From: Primulina eburnea
Lineage: Eukaryota > Streptophyta > Magnoliopsida > Lamiales > Gesneriaceae
Assembly (NCBI RefSeq): GCF_022965805.1
Contig: NC_133114.1
Location: 1,696,761 to 1,760,760, forward strand
DNA: 64,000 nucleotides
Direction: 5' to 3'
In this document: positions 22,480 to 36,243 of the stretch, piece after piece
How positions within the stretch are numbered: position 1 is the first letter of the stretch
Layout of the letters: every line of letters begins with the position of its first letter
Position numbers and translations under genes: made by a program
The notes under the pieces: generated by a model
Told to the model about the DNA's origin: nothing
The model's database searches: none
Seen by the model: the letters and a program-made list of their open reading frames with translations, nothing else

Positions 22480-25400
22480 AGACAGACGCAAGAATCTCAT
22501 ACATTAAAGTTCTTCATGTAGGCCTAACATTTCTGGTGGGATCCCATCTCTGTCATAAAGAAAGCTCCACTCTAGTTTATGTTAGTTAATTGATTTATAG
22601 CAGTCTCTTCCTTTTAGTTTTAGCATATATTAATATATAAGCATCCTATCTCTCTTTCTGACATCTGATGCTTTATTATTTTCCAATATTTTTTATGGTA
22701 TTCTCTTTCCTACGAGCAAAACTGTTTTACATCTTCATGCAAGTGGTTATAAAATTGTAAGTGGGAAGTGAGAACCATGCCACTGAACAATATTATTTTA
22801 TGGAGCCCCACAGTGCTTTTTGCCTGCGAAGAACAAGTTGATGTATATTAACCTCACTTATCTAATGATTATGGAGGAAGTTGGAGTACAGAAGAAGAAC
22901 CAAATATGGCAATATCAAAGGAAACATTGATAAAAATCAAACGCTTGTGTTTTTGAAGCATTTCTGAGGTGTTAATTAGGTTCTCATTTGAACATAAAGC
23001 ATCCAAGTCTTGTTTTCTTCATAGTGGACAACTATAGTGATTTCCTCCTTTCACTTTTTACCCATATTAGCTACTGATTAGTTTGATTTATATATGGTTC
23101 TGAAAATGGATTCTTACTTTATATGCATTTCAGTTCTTGTCCGCCGGCACGTCATATCCCCCGAAGCTATGCCTGAATACTAAACATCATTTATCATTTG
23201 AAAATTTATGACGATCTAATCGTCGAGAATCAGATACAACCATATATGATGACTGATAACTTGTGACACTTTTCTCTGTTTAGTATAGCATTCACTGGAA
23301 AGGTGGAGTTGAGGTTAGATTCTCCACAGAGTTTTTCTTCTTAATGAATTATCTCCTCGATCTTTTATTCCTTTTTCATCTTTCCCATTATCACATTTTC
23401 GGCCAGTGGATTAGAAAGAGAGATGATTACAGGATGAACCCATCAATGGATTACAAATCTTGTCCATAGAAAAAATTTACGGAGCACTAAGGTTGATTAA
23501 AGGAATGGGGACATGGTGGAGCCACTTTACCTTGTCTCTCAGTATTATCTAGTCTTTCAAATTGTATACTTGACACTGGATGTGCATAACACAGATACCG
23601 TCACCCATTCGCAGGCGACGCGCGCATGTAGAGCGAGAGTAAGAGCAACACAAACACAGTTAATAGAAATCGAGTTGTGTTGTCTCACATATTTGAACAA
23701 CATACCTTTATAAAATTTAAAGATTTGTTTTTTTTTGTTTAGACTATTTAAATGAGCATGCTCTTCTCTTCATCAGGAGTACCGCCGCGGCGTCGCCTGT
23801 CGACTTGGTTAAGAAAACTCTGCAGTAGCAATCCATGTCTTGTTCATGTTCCCCCTTGCTTTGTTCTACTTGTAGACTAGTTTGACAGATTGCAGATATG
23901 GATTCCTGATCCAAAATTCTTGCCAAAGCTAGCTGAACCATCTTTAAATTACTTTTACTGAAAAAGTGAGTAAGTTTGGTTATATACATTTACTTCTTAA
24001 AATTTATTTTCGGAATTGGTTAGGTTGATTAGTTTTTTAATACTATTTTAAGATATGATATAATGATAGATTTGTTTTCGGTGGAGATGATGAAAAGCTG
24101 AATTATAATAATGGTTATGTACGGGAATTTGAAAGTGGAATGAAAGTATTTTTTTATTTATGTTTCATGAAAATGAAAATAATTCTAGAGAACACCAAAG
24201 GATATAAAGTTGGTGTTAGTTTTTAAACTTTTTTTTTTAAAAAAAAAAATTGCTTGAAAGAATTAAAAATAATATGACAGCTCTAATTTTATAAACTAGC
24301 ATGAAACATGTCTGGTTTATGCAAATACCAACTATATAATTAAAAATTTTAAAAATTAATTTTCTAAAAAAATAATTTGAATCATTTTGTTATTTATATG
24401 AGTTTAATCTCTTGTCATATTAGTTTAATAAATTAATTAAGAACTTATATAACTTATTTTTAAAATTGTTTCTTAAATTAAATTTCAAGCGGTTGATTTT
24501 ATATAATATAATAAATTATAATAACATAATATATAAAATCATAATTTACATAAGTGAAACAAACACATAATGAACAAATAATTATCAATTTAAATCATCG
24601 TGACTAACTCATCAAAACAGTATCAAAACTAATATTGATAGTAAAATATTACCCTTAATATTCAATTTAAATAATATATAACACATAATTTTTTTACTTT
24701 TGTTTTTAGAATTATATATCACGAATAAATTTTATATCAGAATCTATCTTTTGTAGACTAACATTGATGACTATTAATTTCTAGTTAAATAACAATTTTA
24801 TAATAATAAATAAATAAACATATGTAATAAAATACAAATTTATATAAGATTTTATGTTAACTATCAAATAAACTAATACAATAATTATTAAATACAAATT
24901 TTAAACTATTAGTATAATTTTCACCATTAGAATTTGAAATATAATTAAAAAAATAAACTTTCATACAAAATGCAATTTTTTTTGTTTCATTAATTAATTT
25001 GATTTCAAAATAATTAAATAAAGATATTAAATATCATATGTATATAAAGATTATGTCATATATTGTTTTTACAGTAGAAAATAATTAATGTGTCTTTTTA
25101 TTGCTCATTAATATACCTTTCCATGCATTACATATTTGAAGTTTTGATTGATGATTGATTTTGACGATCGAATGCATGTAATTTTTAAGTTATACAATTT
25201 AATAAAATAATCATGCCTATAACATATATTTTTGTTATAGATAATTTTTTTTAAAAAAATTTCATATATTTTTTGAATTTTTACTATATTTTAAAATAAA
25301 AATAAAAATTATATATGTATTGCATTATAAATTTTCATATTGATAGTTGTTATCTCGTTTGAAAGAAAAAACAGATGTGAATATATATTTTTTTACAATC

Positions 25401-26075
25401 AGGTAATTTTTAATAAATTAGTTAATGAATAATTATTAAAATATATATATAATTTATATTTTTCATCAATCCTTTATATATGAATCATTTTTATATATTT
25501 TGTTATATATTTGTTTGTGCTTAGTTCTTATTTGCATATGTACATTGGATATTTAAAACTATTTGTTTTCGATAATCTTTTTTTTTTAATATCAAAATAC
25601 CGTAATATTAAACATTTAAAATCATATGATTTTTAAGTTTCAGAGTTGTAGCATAGTCAAATTATTTACAATATTTCTGTCAGTTGTTGGAATGTGAACT
25701 TTTTTTATTTTCTTATTATTGATTTTTTATTTTCTTAAAATTTCATAAATAATTAAAAAAAACATATATATAATTGAAAATTATAAATCAAAAGATCTCA
25801 TATTATCAAATTTTGTATATTGAATTTATAAATTTGTCTGATATATAATTTTTTTTTAAAAATGTTACTATGATCTATTTTAAATATCAAATAAAATTGC
25901 TATACAACATGTGCGACAGTGAAGCTAATTGTTTAACAATTATGTCTTAAAATTTATATATTATAAAAGCTGATTTTGGAATTGAAACCAAAAAAATATT
26001 TTAGTTCTGATTTTGGTTCCTCTGTTTTTGAGAACTAAGATCGGATTTACTTTTAGATCCTTAATATATAAATAT
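22480..26075. other. Gene-poor AT-rich stretch
   Basis: The first 1.5 kb is likely ABCG14 promoter and flank. From about 24000 the DNA is very AT-rich with no supported gene or bounded repeat. The small frames here (23513-23713 and 23744-23989) show no recognisable features. Confidence 0.55.
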
Positions 26076-26080
26076 TAAAC

Positions 26081-28497
26081 TGTGACGCCCCGAAACTGAG
26101 ACGCGTCATCGACGTTGTTTAACAATTTAAAATCGTGTATCAACTAGCCACGTAGTACATCAAATAACTATAAACCAATTTAATACATAAATCAATAATC
26201 CTTTTTACAATACGATTAAAACGAAATGCGGAAGCGTAAATCACGATAATATAACTAAAAGACAGAATGATAATATCGGTCTTGAATTGGATTAGCTTCA
26301 TCACCATCGCCAAAATATTCTTGTTCTTTATCTTCGATTTATTCCTCGTTCTGATCTGGGAAGAGGATGTAAAGGGTGAGTATTTGGGAAAATACTCGGT
26401 AATTGGGGGACGATCATGCAAGTAACGACCCATTACAAGCCCAGTGGACCGCCCATATGGCCCACTGCCCAGATCAGCCCAAGGCTATCCCGATCTTGGG
26501 CTCCCTCTATGAGGCCTTTTCCTTCACGGGTTTTCCATAGGCATCGTACGGGTTATTCATAGGATCTCCCCCTCCCTACCAAGCGGTTTCTTTCGCCTCT
26601 CTAGGACTCGATCCCATGACCTATAGGATAAGTACATAGATATCAAGAGTCCTGATACCAATTGAGCTACCCATGAGACCTCGCTCCTGCCTTTTTGCTT
26701 CAGAAATGATGATTCATCGCGCGAATTGATGGATTTTTTTCACAGGAAAAAGGTTCGAAATCGAGTTCCAAAGAAAGCGGAATTTCTTATTAATAGCTGG
26801 AATCAGACTTTGATGATAGCTTCAAGAGAAGGGCATTCACTTTCCAACGAAGAGGCAAGCTTGGCTTGCAGTTCAAAGTTGCGATCCTGATTTAGCTGGA
26901 CTCGTACCTGTCTCTTCCTTATCTGTCTGATGGGAGGTGGGTTCCTCATGGAAGTCAACGGTTTCTGCTTAACCGGTCAGCTCGCCCGGGTTTTTCCCAT
27001 CAACTAAAAAGCAAGGCTAGCCGGCTTGTGCGGGCTAGAAAGTATTTCCATATCGACAGACCATTTCGCGCTCCTCGAGGTTGAGAATTAAAAAAAAGTA
27101 TCAATTTATGAAAATTGGTACCAGGACTCTTGATATCTATGTACTTATCCTATAAGTCATGGGATCGAGTCCTGGGGAGGCGAAAGAAACCGCTTGGTAG
27201 GGAAGGGGAGATCCTATGAGTAACCCGTACGATGCCTATGGAAAGCCCGTGAGGGAAAAGGCCCCATAGAGGGAGCCCAAGATCGGGATAGCCTTGGGTC
27301 GATCGAGGCAGTGGGCCGTATGGGCAGTCCACTAGGCCTGTAATGGGTCGTTACAGTGCACAACAAATATTAAGGTTATAATTATACGAATACATTATCA
27401 TCATTTCAATAATAAGCATGTTGAGTCGAATACGAACAAAATACAAACATAGCACTGAAAATCATCTCATTTTCATGGTTTACTGATCAGTCCCCTATAT
27501 GTTACTCCTCTAAGGGGCGATGCCAAATGAACGGTTATCATATCCCACCGCATCAGGGTCAAAACATGTCAAATATCGAAATTTCCTTGTCATTTCTAAT
27601 TCGAATCATTACAGTGCATTTCAAATATTTCAAACATACTTCCAAATATTATAAATAATATTAAATAACAAATTGTCCAAAGGTTTTCATAACAAATAAG
27701 AACGAATATATCATGCCGTTCGAATTTCAAGAAACATACATAACGTATTTTTAAGCAATTGTGGACATACATACGAAGAACAAGTAGGTGGATATGTATA
27801 TCGAGTAGTACACTTATGAAATTCAAATGTACGTAATAGTTTAGCAAAAGCTCACTTACTTGAAAGATTGTTCCAAAATCTTGGAATGAACAAGTTGGAG
27901 TTGACAACGAAAAATCAGTCACTTTGCAAAAATGTTTACGCCTAATTGCACAGTTGGATCGATCTGAATTTTGGATATGTTACTCAAAACACGCGTAGGT
28001 GTATTATGAACGGTGGAGATCGGATTTGGACGTGTAAAACAATGAGCAAAAATTTCTGAAATTGAGCAGAATTTTTGGTACTCGAAAATTGTAACTTTCG
28101 GAGAGAACTTTTGATGTTGTTTGGTGTGATTTCACTCATTCTTTTCCATTATTTATAGGCACCAATGTGACTTTAGATCTTCTCCCTCCATGGCAAAGGT
28201 TGCATGGTGTATGGCATGTAATAACTAATGTGACTTTAGGCATTACCCCTCCATGTCAAAGGTTGCATGGTTTATGACAAATAATAACCAATGTAGTTTT
28301 AGGCCTTCCCCATCTATGCCAAAGATTCCATGTAATTTATTCTCCTCCATGATATAATTTATCTTCAATGCAAAACTAAAATCAACTTGGTACTTTGTCT
28401 CTTTGTATCTCCTCTATGACATAATTTATATTCAATACAAAACTAAAATCAACTTGGTACTTTGTCTCCTTGTATAGTAAAATTTTGGGTTTTAACA
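26081..28497 (-). mobile_element. Probable solo LTR (Gypsy-like), interrupted by an inverted-repeat unit
   Basis: On the minus strand it would begin TGTTAAAACCCAAAATTTTAC (28497) and end TTTCGGGGCGTCACA (26081), i.e. TG...CA. Flanks TAAAC (26076-26080) and TAAAT (28498-28502) match at 4 of 5 bases as an aged target duplication. An internal core CCCCTTAGAGGAG...ATATAGGGGACTGAT (minus strand, near 27480-27520) is shared with another LTR-like block at 35671-35703. No gag or pol lies inside. The 26423-27353 unit was inserted later. The left (28497) boundary is uncertain. Confidence 0.55.
26423..27353. mobile_element. Foldback-like unit: two inverted 241-bp arms around a 449-bp centre
   Basis: Arms 26423-26663 and 27113-27353 are inverted copies of equal length, by eye about 90% identical. 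The outer ends read TAACGACCCATTACA and TGTAATGGGTCGTTA. On the minus strand the left arm carries tRNA-like boxes, TAGCTCAATTGG running into the centre and GGGATCGAGTCCT. The arms therefore look like a tRNA-derived SINE in two opposite orientations. The centre (26664-27112) is more GC-rich than its surroundings and resembles organellar DNA in style. No target duplication was found, so two SINE insertions, a foldback transposon or an organelle-DNA insertion are all open. Confidence 0.6.
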
Positions 28498-28502
28498 TAA
28501 AT

Positions 28503-29702
28503 AATCTTAGTATGCATTTCAAATACTACAATTTTTTTTATTGAATTTATAAATTTGTCTGATATATAAATTTTTTTATTAAAATATACAAATTTCTTAT
28601 CATAGCTAAACTCTATGAATTCTTCTAAGAGATTCATATTTTATGAGATTATTAATATATTAACATTCATAATTGTTGATATAAATCCTCCTAAATTATT
28701 TATTAAACTCTTTACTTTTAATTTTTTGTTAAAAAAACCATAAAACATATTAAATTTCATATTATCATATTATTCTATATTTATCATGTTATTCTACTCT
28801 TGCATATATATTTAATTTTTTTCATATATATTCTTGTGATACTATAATTTATTACTTAACTAGAAATTACAATAAAAATATAATTATAAAATTACATTAA
28901 AATCATAAAAAAAACATGTAGATAGGAAATAAAATGATAAAATATTTAAATATAGTATAAAGATAGATTATTTGAGAAAATTAATCTAAGAATTATATTT
29001 TATTCTTGAAGTGATATAAATTAGTTGGATGGATTAGGTGGGTATATGATTTTTTAACCCACATAATCCCATGTTTGGTATGATTTTTATTTAACCAAGT
29101 CAATTTCTCCTATAAATGATTAGGTTATATTAACTAAGATAAAATAATCACTCCTCACCCCCTAGGATTATTTATCCAACTCTTAATCTATCATATTTTT
29201 CCAATTTACCCTTTTCCTATATCCAAACTCACCAACATTTTCCGCCACCGACCATCACCGCTGCTGTCGACAACCGCCGCCGTCGGCCGACTGCCAGCCG
29301 ATCCCTGGCTGGCCACCGACACCGAAGTGTATAGACAATTTTGTCAATTCATCAAAATATTCTTAATTATCTCGTTCTTAACTATCATACCAAACATAAT
29401 ATTATTTTATCATTATCTACTTCAATAATTCTTTTTATCATTTATCTCTTAATCATTTCATAATTTTATCCTCCAACCAAATGTAGCATTAATGTATAAT
29501 GTAGTGATAATTCATTATTACTTGTTAGAATTTTACATATATATTTTTATTAAGTTTTTGGATTTGTATTGATGAGGATGTCATTTTTATCGTTTCATAA
29601 TTGGAAAACAAAGCTCATGATTCACATTTTTATAGGTAGATAGATTGTTTATGTTTTATCCTAAGTCTCCTTTGTGACCGTGGAAGCCAAATTCTACATC
29701 AC
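28503..29702. other. Intergenic with a possible foldback/MITE around a GC-rich island
   Basis: AT-rich. ATGTTTGGTATGAT near 29070 is inverted as ATCATACCAAACAT near 29382. Between them lies a conspicuous GC-rich patch (about 29240-29330, CCGCCACCGACC...). This suggests an old MITE of roughly 450 bp, but I could not fix its ends. Confidence 0.35.
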
Positions 29703-29880
29703 ATAAACTCTTGTGAGACGATTTAATGGGTCAATTTTGTTAGACAGATCTTTTATTTGGGTCACTCATGAAAAAATATTACTTGTTATGCCAAAAATAT
29801 TATTTTTTATGCTAAATATGGACATGATTAAACTGTCGCACGAATAAAGATCTGTATGACTGTCTCACAAGAGACCTACT
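29703..29880 (+). mobile_element. GTGAGAC short dispersed element, copy H
   Basis: Diverged copy: CTTGTGAGACGATTTAATGG start, two ATTAC/ATTATTTTTTATGC blocks, and end ACTGTCTCACAAGAGACCTACTC. Confidence 0.6.
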
Positions 29881-29895
29881 CGTTATACTTTCAAC

Positions 29896-30495
29896 TAGGG
29901 GTGTCAAAATCGACACGACCCACCAACCCGACACGATTCAACCCAAAAAAATAAGGTCTGGGTTTGGGGTTTCAGGTTGGGGTCAGATCGGGTTGGACCC
30001 GATAGTTGACCCGAAAAAAATGATCAGGTTGGGTTGGGTTCGGGTTGACCCAAAAATTTAATTTTTTAAAAAATATATAAAATTAATAAATATTACCTAC
30101 ATTTTTTTTATATATTTTATATCTGAAAAAATATTTATATAATAAATTTTCATAATTTAATATTTATTTTGAAAATTTTTTATTTTTTAAATAATTGTTT
30201 ATTTGATTTAGTAAATATACTTTAATTTTTTAAAATTAGACTTTCAAATTTAAATCATATATATGAGGGAGATTTTGTTATTATGTGTTTAAATTAGAAT
30301 ATTATTATTATTATTTGAATTTTATTTAATTTTCTTTAAAAAAATTCAAAATCGGATTATTAGTATTGATGGGTTGATTCGGGTTCAGGTTCGGATCGAG
30401 AGTTTTCGGGTTGGGTTCGAGTTGAGCAATTTTTGAATAGTACTATTGCTCAACCCGACCCAACACACTCAACCCACCCGAATTGACACCCCTAC
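29896..30495. mobile_element. hAT-type MITE, TAGGGGTGTCAA family, copy 2
   Basis: 600 bp with the same TIRs as copy 1 and an exact 8-bp target duplication CTTTCAAC (29888-29895 and 30496-30503). Internally collinear with copy 1, including the GGGTTGGACCCGATAG segment. Confidence 0.92.
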
Positions 30496-30503
30496 TTTCA
30501 ACA

Positions 30504-31287
30504 CTAGTAGTTCACGACCTTAGATCTGCTCTTGATTATATATCTCCATAATGCAGGCTTCCCAGTCGAGGCAATCACTTTCAAGGAAAGGGAAACTTTC
30601 ATTCTATGGCTCCTCCACTTTTATTCATTTACTGTGTTCTTATCTATTTATCTTTTTCTTTCCAATACCATCACCAATGTCTTTACACATGATTGTCCCC
30701 CACTGAATTTTGTTTGGGCTGATTTTTCAAACAAACATGATTCCTTTTATCAACCATTTAGCTCTACCACCGAGCACATCGAACAAGTTTAGGTGCTCGT
30801 TCGTCCCTACGGGTGTAGCATCATGGTAAAACATGTGTAGGTTAACGCGAGGTCGATATTTCGAATTTCAGTCGCAAACTCAGAAAACAAATTAAATGTC
30901 GGAGAGCAGCAGTAAATCTAGAGGTAAGATCTCATCTAGGACAAGATAAAATCAGCTCTTAAAATATATATGTGCATGCAATAATAATATTTAAGGTGAA
31001 AAAAGCTTGGTGGTCTTCCTCCCATTTAAAAATATATTTAAACTTTATATGTTTATTATTTAAATTATTTAGTTTTATCATGAACAAGGCAATAATAGTT
31101 TTAATACCATGAGAAGCCAAACATGATACTTGAAGGAAACAATAGGAGATACTTTGCACAAATGGAAGGATTGGTCATTTGTGATACGATAGAATCGAGT
31201 TGAGAAGCCGACACATGGCAAGAACCTAATTCCTAGTGGGAATAATAAAATTTTGAAAAAAAAAATGATTCTTTTTTAATTTTTTTA

Positions 31288-31333
<46 letters not shown>

Positions 31334-32189
31334 TATTATATATACACAAATGCTTGTGAACATGATACTCGTACGAATCATGCTTAAGCATAGTGGATTG
31401 TGGGATGCGATGTCCCTACGCATTCATTATCTTTGAATTTTTAATAAATCGAGATCTTCCACCAACTTTTTTTGTACATTTCCTTTATTATTCTCCTAAA
31501 TGCCCCTTTCGATTTTGTGTGTATTATTTTTGTCCTAACTGTTCGTGTCACAACTACCTTAATGCACCTACTTTAGTAAGAGATAAGATTAATTAGGTCA
31601 TAAAATGTTTAAGATTTGAAAAATAGGAGTGACCCTAAAATTTTAGGGGGATGGAATTAAGAAAAACGTGGATTATTATGTTTGGTTCATGCACAAATAA
31701 TTGGTAAATTTTGTTTTATTCTCCTTTTCTCACTCTTTCGTAGAGTTATTTGGTTGAGTCACTAAGCTATATACGTAGATTAACGTGAGATCAAGTTGTT
31801 TTTTTGAGTCGATTCTTTAATTAATTCACTTTTTTTGTAATAGTGGGTTTCGAGGCCTAATGATTGTTCATTTCTAGAAGTAAGATGAAGTATGCATTTG
31901 ATTTAAGAGATCACATGTTTTAAAAATATCAAGAATTAGTGCATTCTTATTTCTTATTAAGCCTCGTCACCATTTGGTATTAGGTTTTCCGAATACGATT
32001 AATTATGCTATCTTGTGTGTGGGATAACACAAAGTCCTTAACAAATATCGGCTGTTACTATAAATCTTGAAAAGTCCTCAAAGTTTGTACCTTTTGCAAC
32101 TTTAAGCACACTATCAAGGTTGGTTCATTTAGTCCTTGTGATTTTAAGTTCATCAACAATTTGTCGATTTTATCGATAGATATATGAGT
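30504..32189. other. Intergenic, with TA microsatellite and a weak SINE-like segment
   Basis: A (TA)n run lies at about 31289-31328. Near 30820-30880 a tRNA-like pair TAGCATCATGG ... ATTTCGAATTTC hints at a decayed SINE, which I do not call. The 30532-30792 frame of 86 aa has no recognisable similarity. Confidence 0.5.
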
Positions 32190-32194
32190 ATTAT

Positions 32195-32788
32195 TGTGAT
32201 ACCTTTATCCCACATATATCTTAAAAATTAAAGATTTTAAAATGAGTTTATAATGGCTTACAATGAAGTTCTATAGTAATTTGAGTTAATAATTTTCGTA
32301 AAGTTGAGACGAATATGAAGTAGTTGCTACAGAGGCCCATTTTGTAGTCACGCAGGCGTGGCTCGGGCTCGGGCTCGGGCTCGGGACGTGACAGAATGGT
32401 ATCAGAGACGGTTACCGGCATGAAACACCGAGAAATAAGTGCTATGCAAGGCAAAGTGCTACGTGGATGAAAGCCACCTCTTGAACCTACAGGGCAAAGT
32501 GCTACATGACGGGAGTCACTACTTGAATCTGTAGGAGTCACCTCTAGATTCTCGGCACTGGTGGATCGACGAGTCAGGCCGCGACGAGGACGTTGCGTTC
32601 TGAAAGAAGAGTGATTGTACCCTTGTCCCACATCTTAAAAATTAAAGATTAAAATGAGTTTATAATAGATTACAATGGACTTCTATAACAACTTGAGTTA
32701 ATCATTTTCGTAAAGCGATGACGAAGTAGTTGCTATAGGAGCCTATTGTGCAGTCACGCAGACGCGGACCCGGGCTCGAGACGTGACA
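32195..32788 (+). mobile_element. TRIM (miniature LTR retrotransposon)
   Basis: 594 bp. The LTRs at 32195-32393 and 32612-32788 both start TG and end GACGTGACA. They align throughout but are clearly diverged. A primer-binding site TGGTATCAGAGAC follows the first LTR (32397). A short purine run AAAGAAGAG precedes the second LTR. The target duplication is ATTAT (32190-32194 and 32789-32793). The internal part is about 218 bp and codes for nothing. LTR divergence implies an old insertion. Confidence 0.88.
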
Positions 32789-32793
32789 ATTAT

Positions 32794-33899
32794 ACTGCTT
32801 GTTCAAATAAGTTCACCCTAGTAACTATTGAACATAATTATTTTATATAATAATCAATCACCATAGCAACTAATTTTCATGATATAGCTTATGTACAATA
32901 AATTAGGTAAATCCCATTCACGTACAAGCCATTAGGTTTATCCTCGTGTCTTCATTTAATTCATTAGGTTGTATTGAGGCCACTAGAGAAGATTTAAGTA
33001 CTTAACTTAATCTTTATCAATGTAATGGTCTTGTTGATAAAAAAAAAGTACTAAATAAGATTAATTAATGTTTTGATTAAGCTTTAAAGATGTTAGTTGT
33101 TCGAACATTTAGCATATTCTCTTTAAACAATTGAAAGAAACATAGAAAGAGATGGCTAAGTCGTAGACTTCGTACGTAAAATTTTCGGACAAAGATTTCA
33201 AACACTAATAATATTGGCGCAAATATACTCACTCATCGCCTGCATGTGTATACGGCCAAATTACAAAATGCTTAATCTAATTAGAAGATTCGTCTCACAA
33301 CCTATCGTCATGACATCAACCTCATACTATATCTAACGATGGTAGGATCTCATATGAAAGTGCATGTGCACTTATATGTCAATATGTGTCAATTCAATGC
33401 CTCATTTTATTATGATTTTATTGTGTGGAGATTTTGAACAATCTTTGGATGTCACTACAATCAATTCTTGGTAGAATTCAATCATAGATGATTAGACACC
33501 ATTAAAAAAAAAACAACCGCATTATAGATTTTTCCGTAAAGCGATTACATATATGTAGCATTTGATTCATTTTCCATGCCGATTAAGCCTACCATGTCCC
33601 TAGCTAGTCGATTGTAAAATTATTATTGTTATTATTTTTAATGAATTTATATTCATTAAATATGTAAATTTGAAATACAGTATATATACACTGGACATCC
33701 CGACTGAAGTCCTACAACTACCTACCAAAACAAATCGTCATACAATCAACTAACCGTATAGATGAAACTCGAAAATAATCTAAAAATGAGTAACGATTGT
33801 AAATTATTATTTTTATATGACATGGAATAACCAAATAATTTTATTAAAGCTAATCGAAAAAAAATTAAACCCGGGATTTTTTACAAAAATAGCTTTTGT

Positions 33900-33957
<58 letters not shown>
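32794..33957. other. AT-rich intergenic with TA microsatellite
   Basis: No gene seen. A long (TA)n tract lies at 33903-33957. Confidence 0.6.
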
Positions 33958-34310
<353 letters not shown>

Positions 34311-35051
34311 CATATCTATTAGTGGAGGAGAATGACATGCATGCAAGCACTATATGATCAAAATTTGTAGTCAATAAAACCTTCGAGTGTGGTGCTTGCT
34401 TTAATTGTATTCCATTTGAAGCCCGATATATAATAAAAAAACTACTGGCAATTCGATAGGATCTTGATTTAATGTATTTTTATTTAAGTAAAAGGCAAAA
34501 AATAAATTATTTGTTCGACCTTATATTAGGTATTTCTTCAGTTCACCGACGTAGTATCTTCGTGTTATATTACTACTGGTTGTCCCGTTGTATTTTGAGA
34601 AACGGTCTTCCAACTTGATCATGTTGGAGATTTATTAAAATTAAATTTATAAATCATGTAATAAAACACGTATATCACAACACGCAGGGAATTCATGTCG
34701 AATTATCAGAAATATAAATAATAATAAACACGTACCAGAATCCATTATTTGATCTAGCGTCGGGGTTATGGATCTTCCAAGACAACAGAGAATCAACAAC
34801 CTCATTCTTGTCTTAGATGAGAGAATGTGAGAGATCTATAATATATGTGACGAATATATTATATGTTCTTCTCAGTGCCTCGGATACCATAACCTTGGAA
34901 ATCTTTGACTCATCACTGAAAACATAATTGGGCTCGATTTCTATACATAAAGTGAATCATACCGATTTATTTAATATTTTGGAAACACATAATTAATTAG
35001 ATTATTGGGTACTTTATTAGATAGCTTGTTCACGTACAATTAATAAAATTA
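34311..35051. other. Intergenic, no gene seen
   Basis: No supported gene. Composition is uniform and AT-rich. Confidence 0.5.
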
Positions 35052-36243
35052 TGTGAGCCCACAATATGAGAACCTGAACTTCCAGCAGTAGCAGCACCTA
35101 GCAAATTTCAGCAGAAGCTAACAATTCTAGCTGCAACTCATATTTCAGAAGATGATATTTTCCAACAGACAAAATCCAGCAGACAGAATCCAGCAGACAA
35201 AATCCAGCAGACATAATCCAATTCCAGCAGACAGTTACTGATTCAGCCTATGAGTTGTAACTGAAGCAATTAACATGGAATAAAGGCGGTAAATGACAGA
35301 TTATGGCCATTTATTTGGGAGGCTAACAGTCAGATTTTGACCTATAAATAGCACCCTCAACCTCTGAATTGGGTTACACAAATCTTGAGATTATCACTTG
35401 AAATTAGAGCTAAGAGAATGCCTATTTTCGAGCTGTAAAATCCAGTAGCGAGGCAAGAAGAATTTCAAACTTCAACCGAAACACTTTTAGCAAATGACTG
35501 TAAGTGAGCTTATGTATAAATATCTTGAAATCCGTTTGATGATTCCTGTTTTAAAGCAAAGTATTCCTGAATTCTGATATCTAATTTTGAAGCACTGAAA
35601 CCTAGTGAACTAATGGTAGAAATATATATTCTGAACATTACTGATTACTGATTACTGATTACTGGCCTCACCCCTTAGAGGAGAGAACATATAGGGGACT
35701 GATATCAGTTTAGCCATGAAATTCACTAACGTGCTCAGTGCTTAATTGCTAAATTTCTGATTATTGATTACTGAATACTGATTTCTGAATACTGATTCCT
35801 GTTCTGAAAGTAAAAGTTTCTATATATTCTTGAATTACTGTTTCTGTATTAAAATGATTTTCAAAAACTGGGAGTTATTCATGCCTCTGCTTAGTGAGTG
35901 ACAATCATATCACTCACCCATCAAACTCATCTCAGATAAGAGTACTGAAGAAATGTTGAAGAAGAAGAGCAGATCCAGTTCTGGGGCTGGTGAAGAAGAC
36001 TGTTGTTCTCAGTTTATGTTTATGTTTTCCGTTGCGTCTGTCAATAAATTATTATATTTGGTTTTACATTTCCGCTGTAAAACATTTATTATTTGAGAGT
36101 TTGTATCAGACATTGAGATATTCCGTACTTACGAATAAAAAGACTGGTTTCTGAATTTTGTACTTCTGAGGCTTGTTGTTTTCGAATGAAAATTTGAGAG
36201 CAACGCCGGTGTTGACCAACCCTCTGTCCCGGGACGTGACACA
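35052..36243 (+). mobile_element. LTR-like block, possible solo LTR
   Basis: Ends CCGGGACGTGACACA, a typical plant LTR end, and may start TGTGAGCCCACAATATG at 35052. It contains the core CCCCTTAGAGGAG...ATATAGGGGACTGAT (35676-35703) also found in the 26081-28497 block. It also carries short repeats of CCAGCAGACA (35160-35240) and ATTACTG (35640-35664). No target duplication was recognised, so the left end is uncertain. Confidence 0.45.

Noticed and set aside
23513..23989. Two short frames near 23.5-24.0 kb
   Set aside because: No recognisable motif, no splice partners, and composition typical of intergenic DNA.
26640..26690. Possible functional tRNA gene on the minus strand
   Set aside because: A- and B-box-like sequences are present, but I could not build a full cloverleaf with a paired acceptor stem, and the sequence is repeated as part of a longer unit.
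32248..32631. 127-codon minus-strand frame with a Pro-Glu repeat
   Set aside because: Lies across the TRIM element. The Pro-Glu run is the GCTCGG expansion in its LTR.
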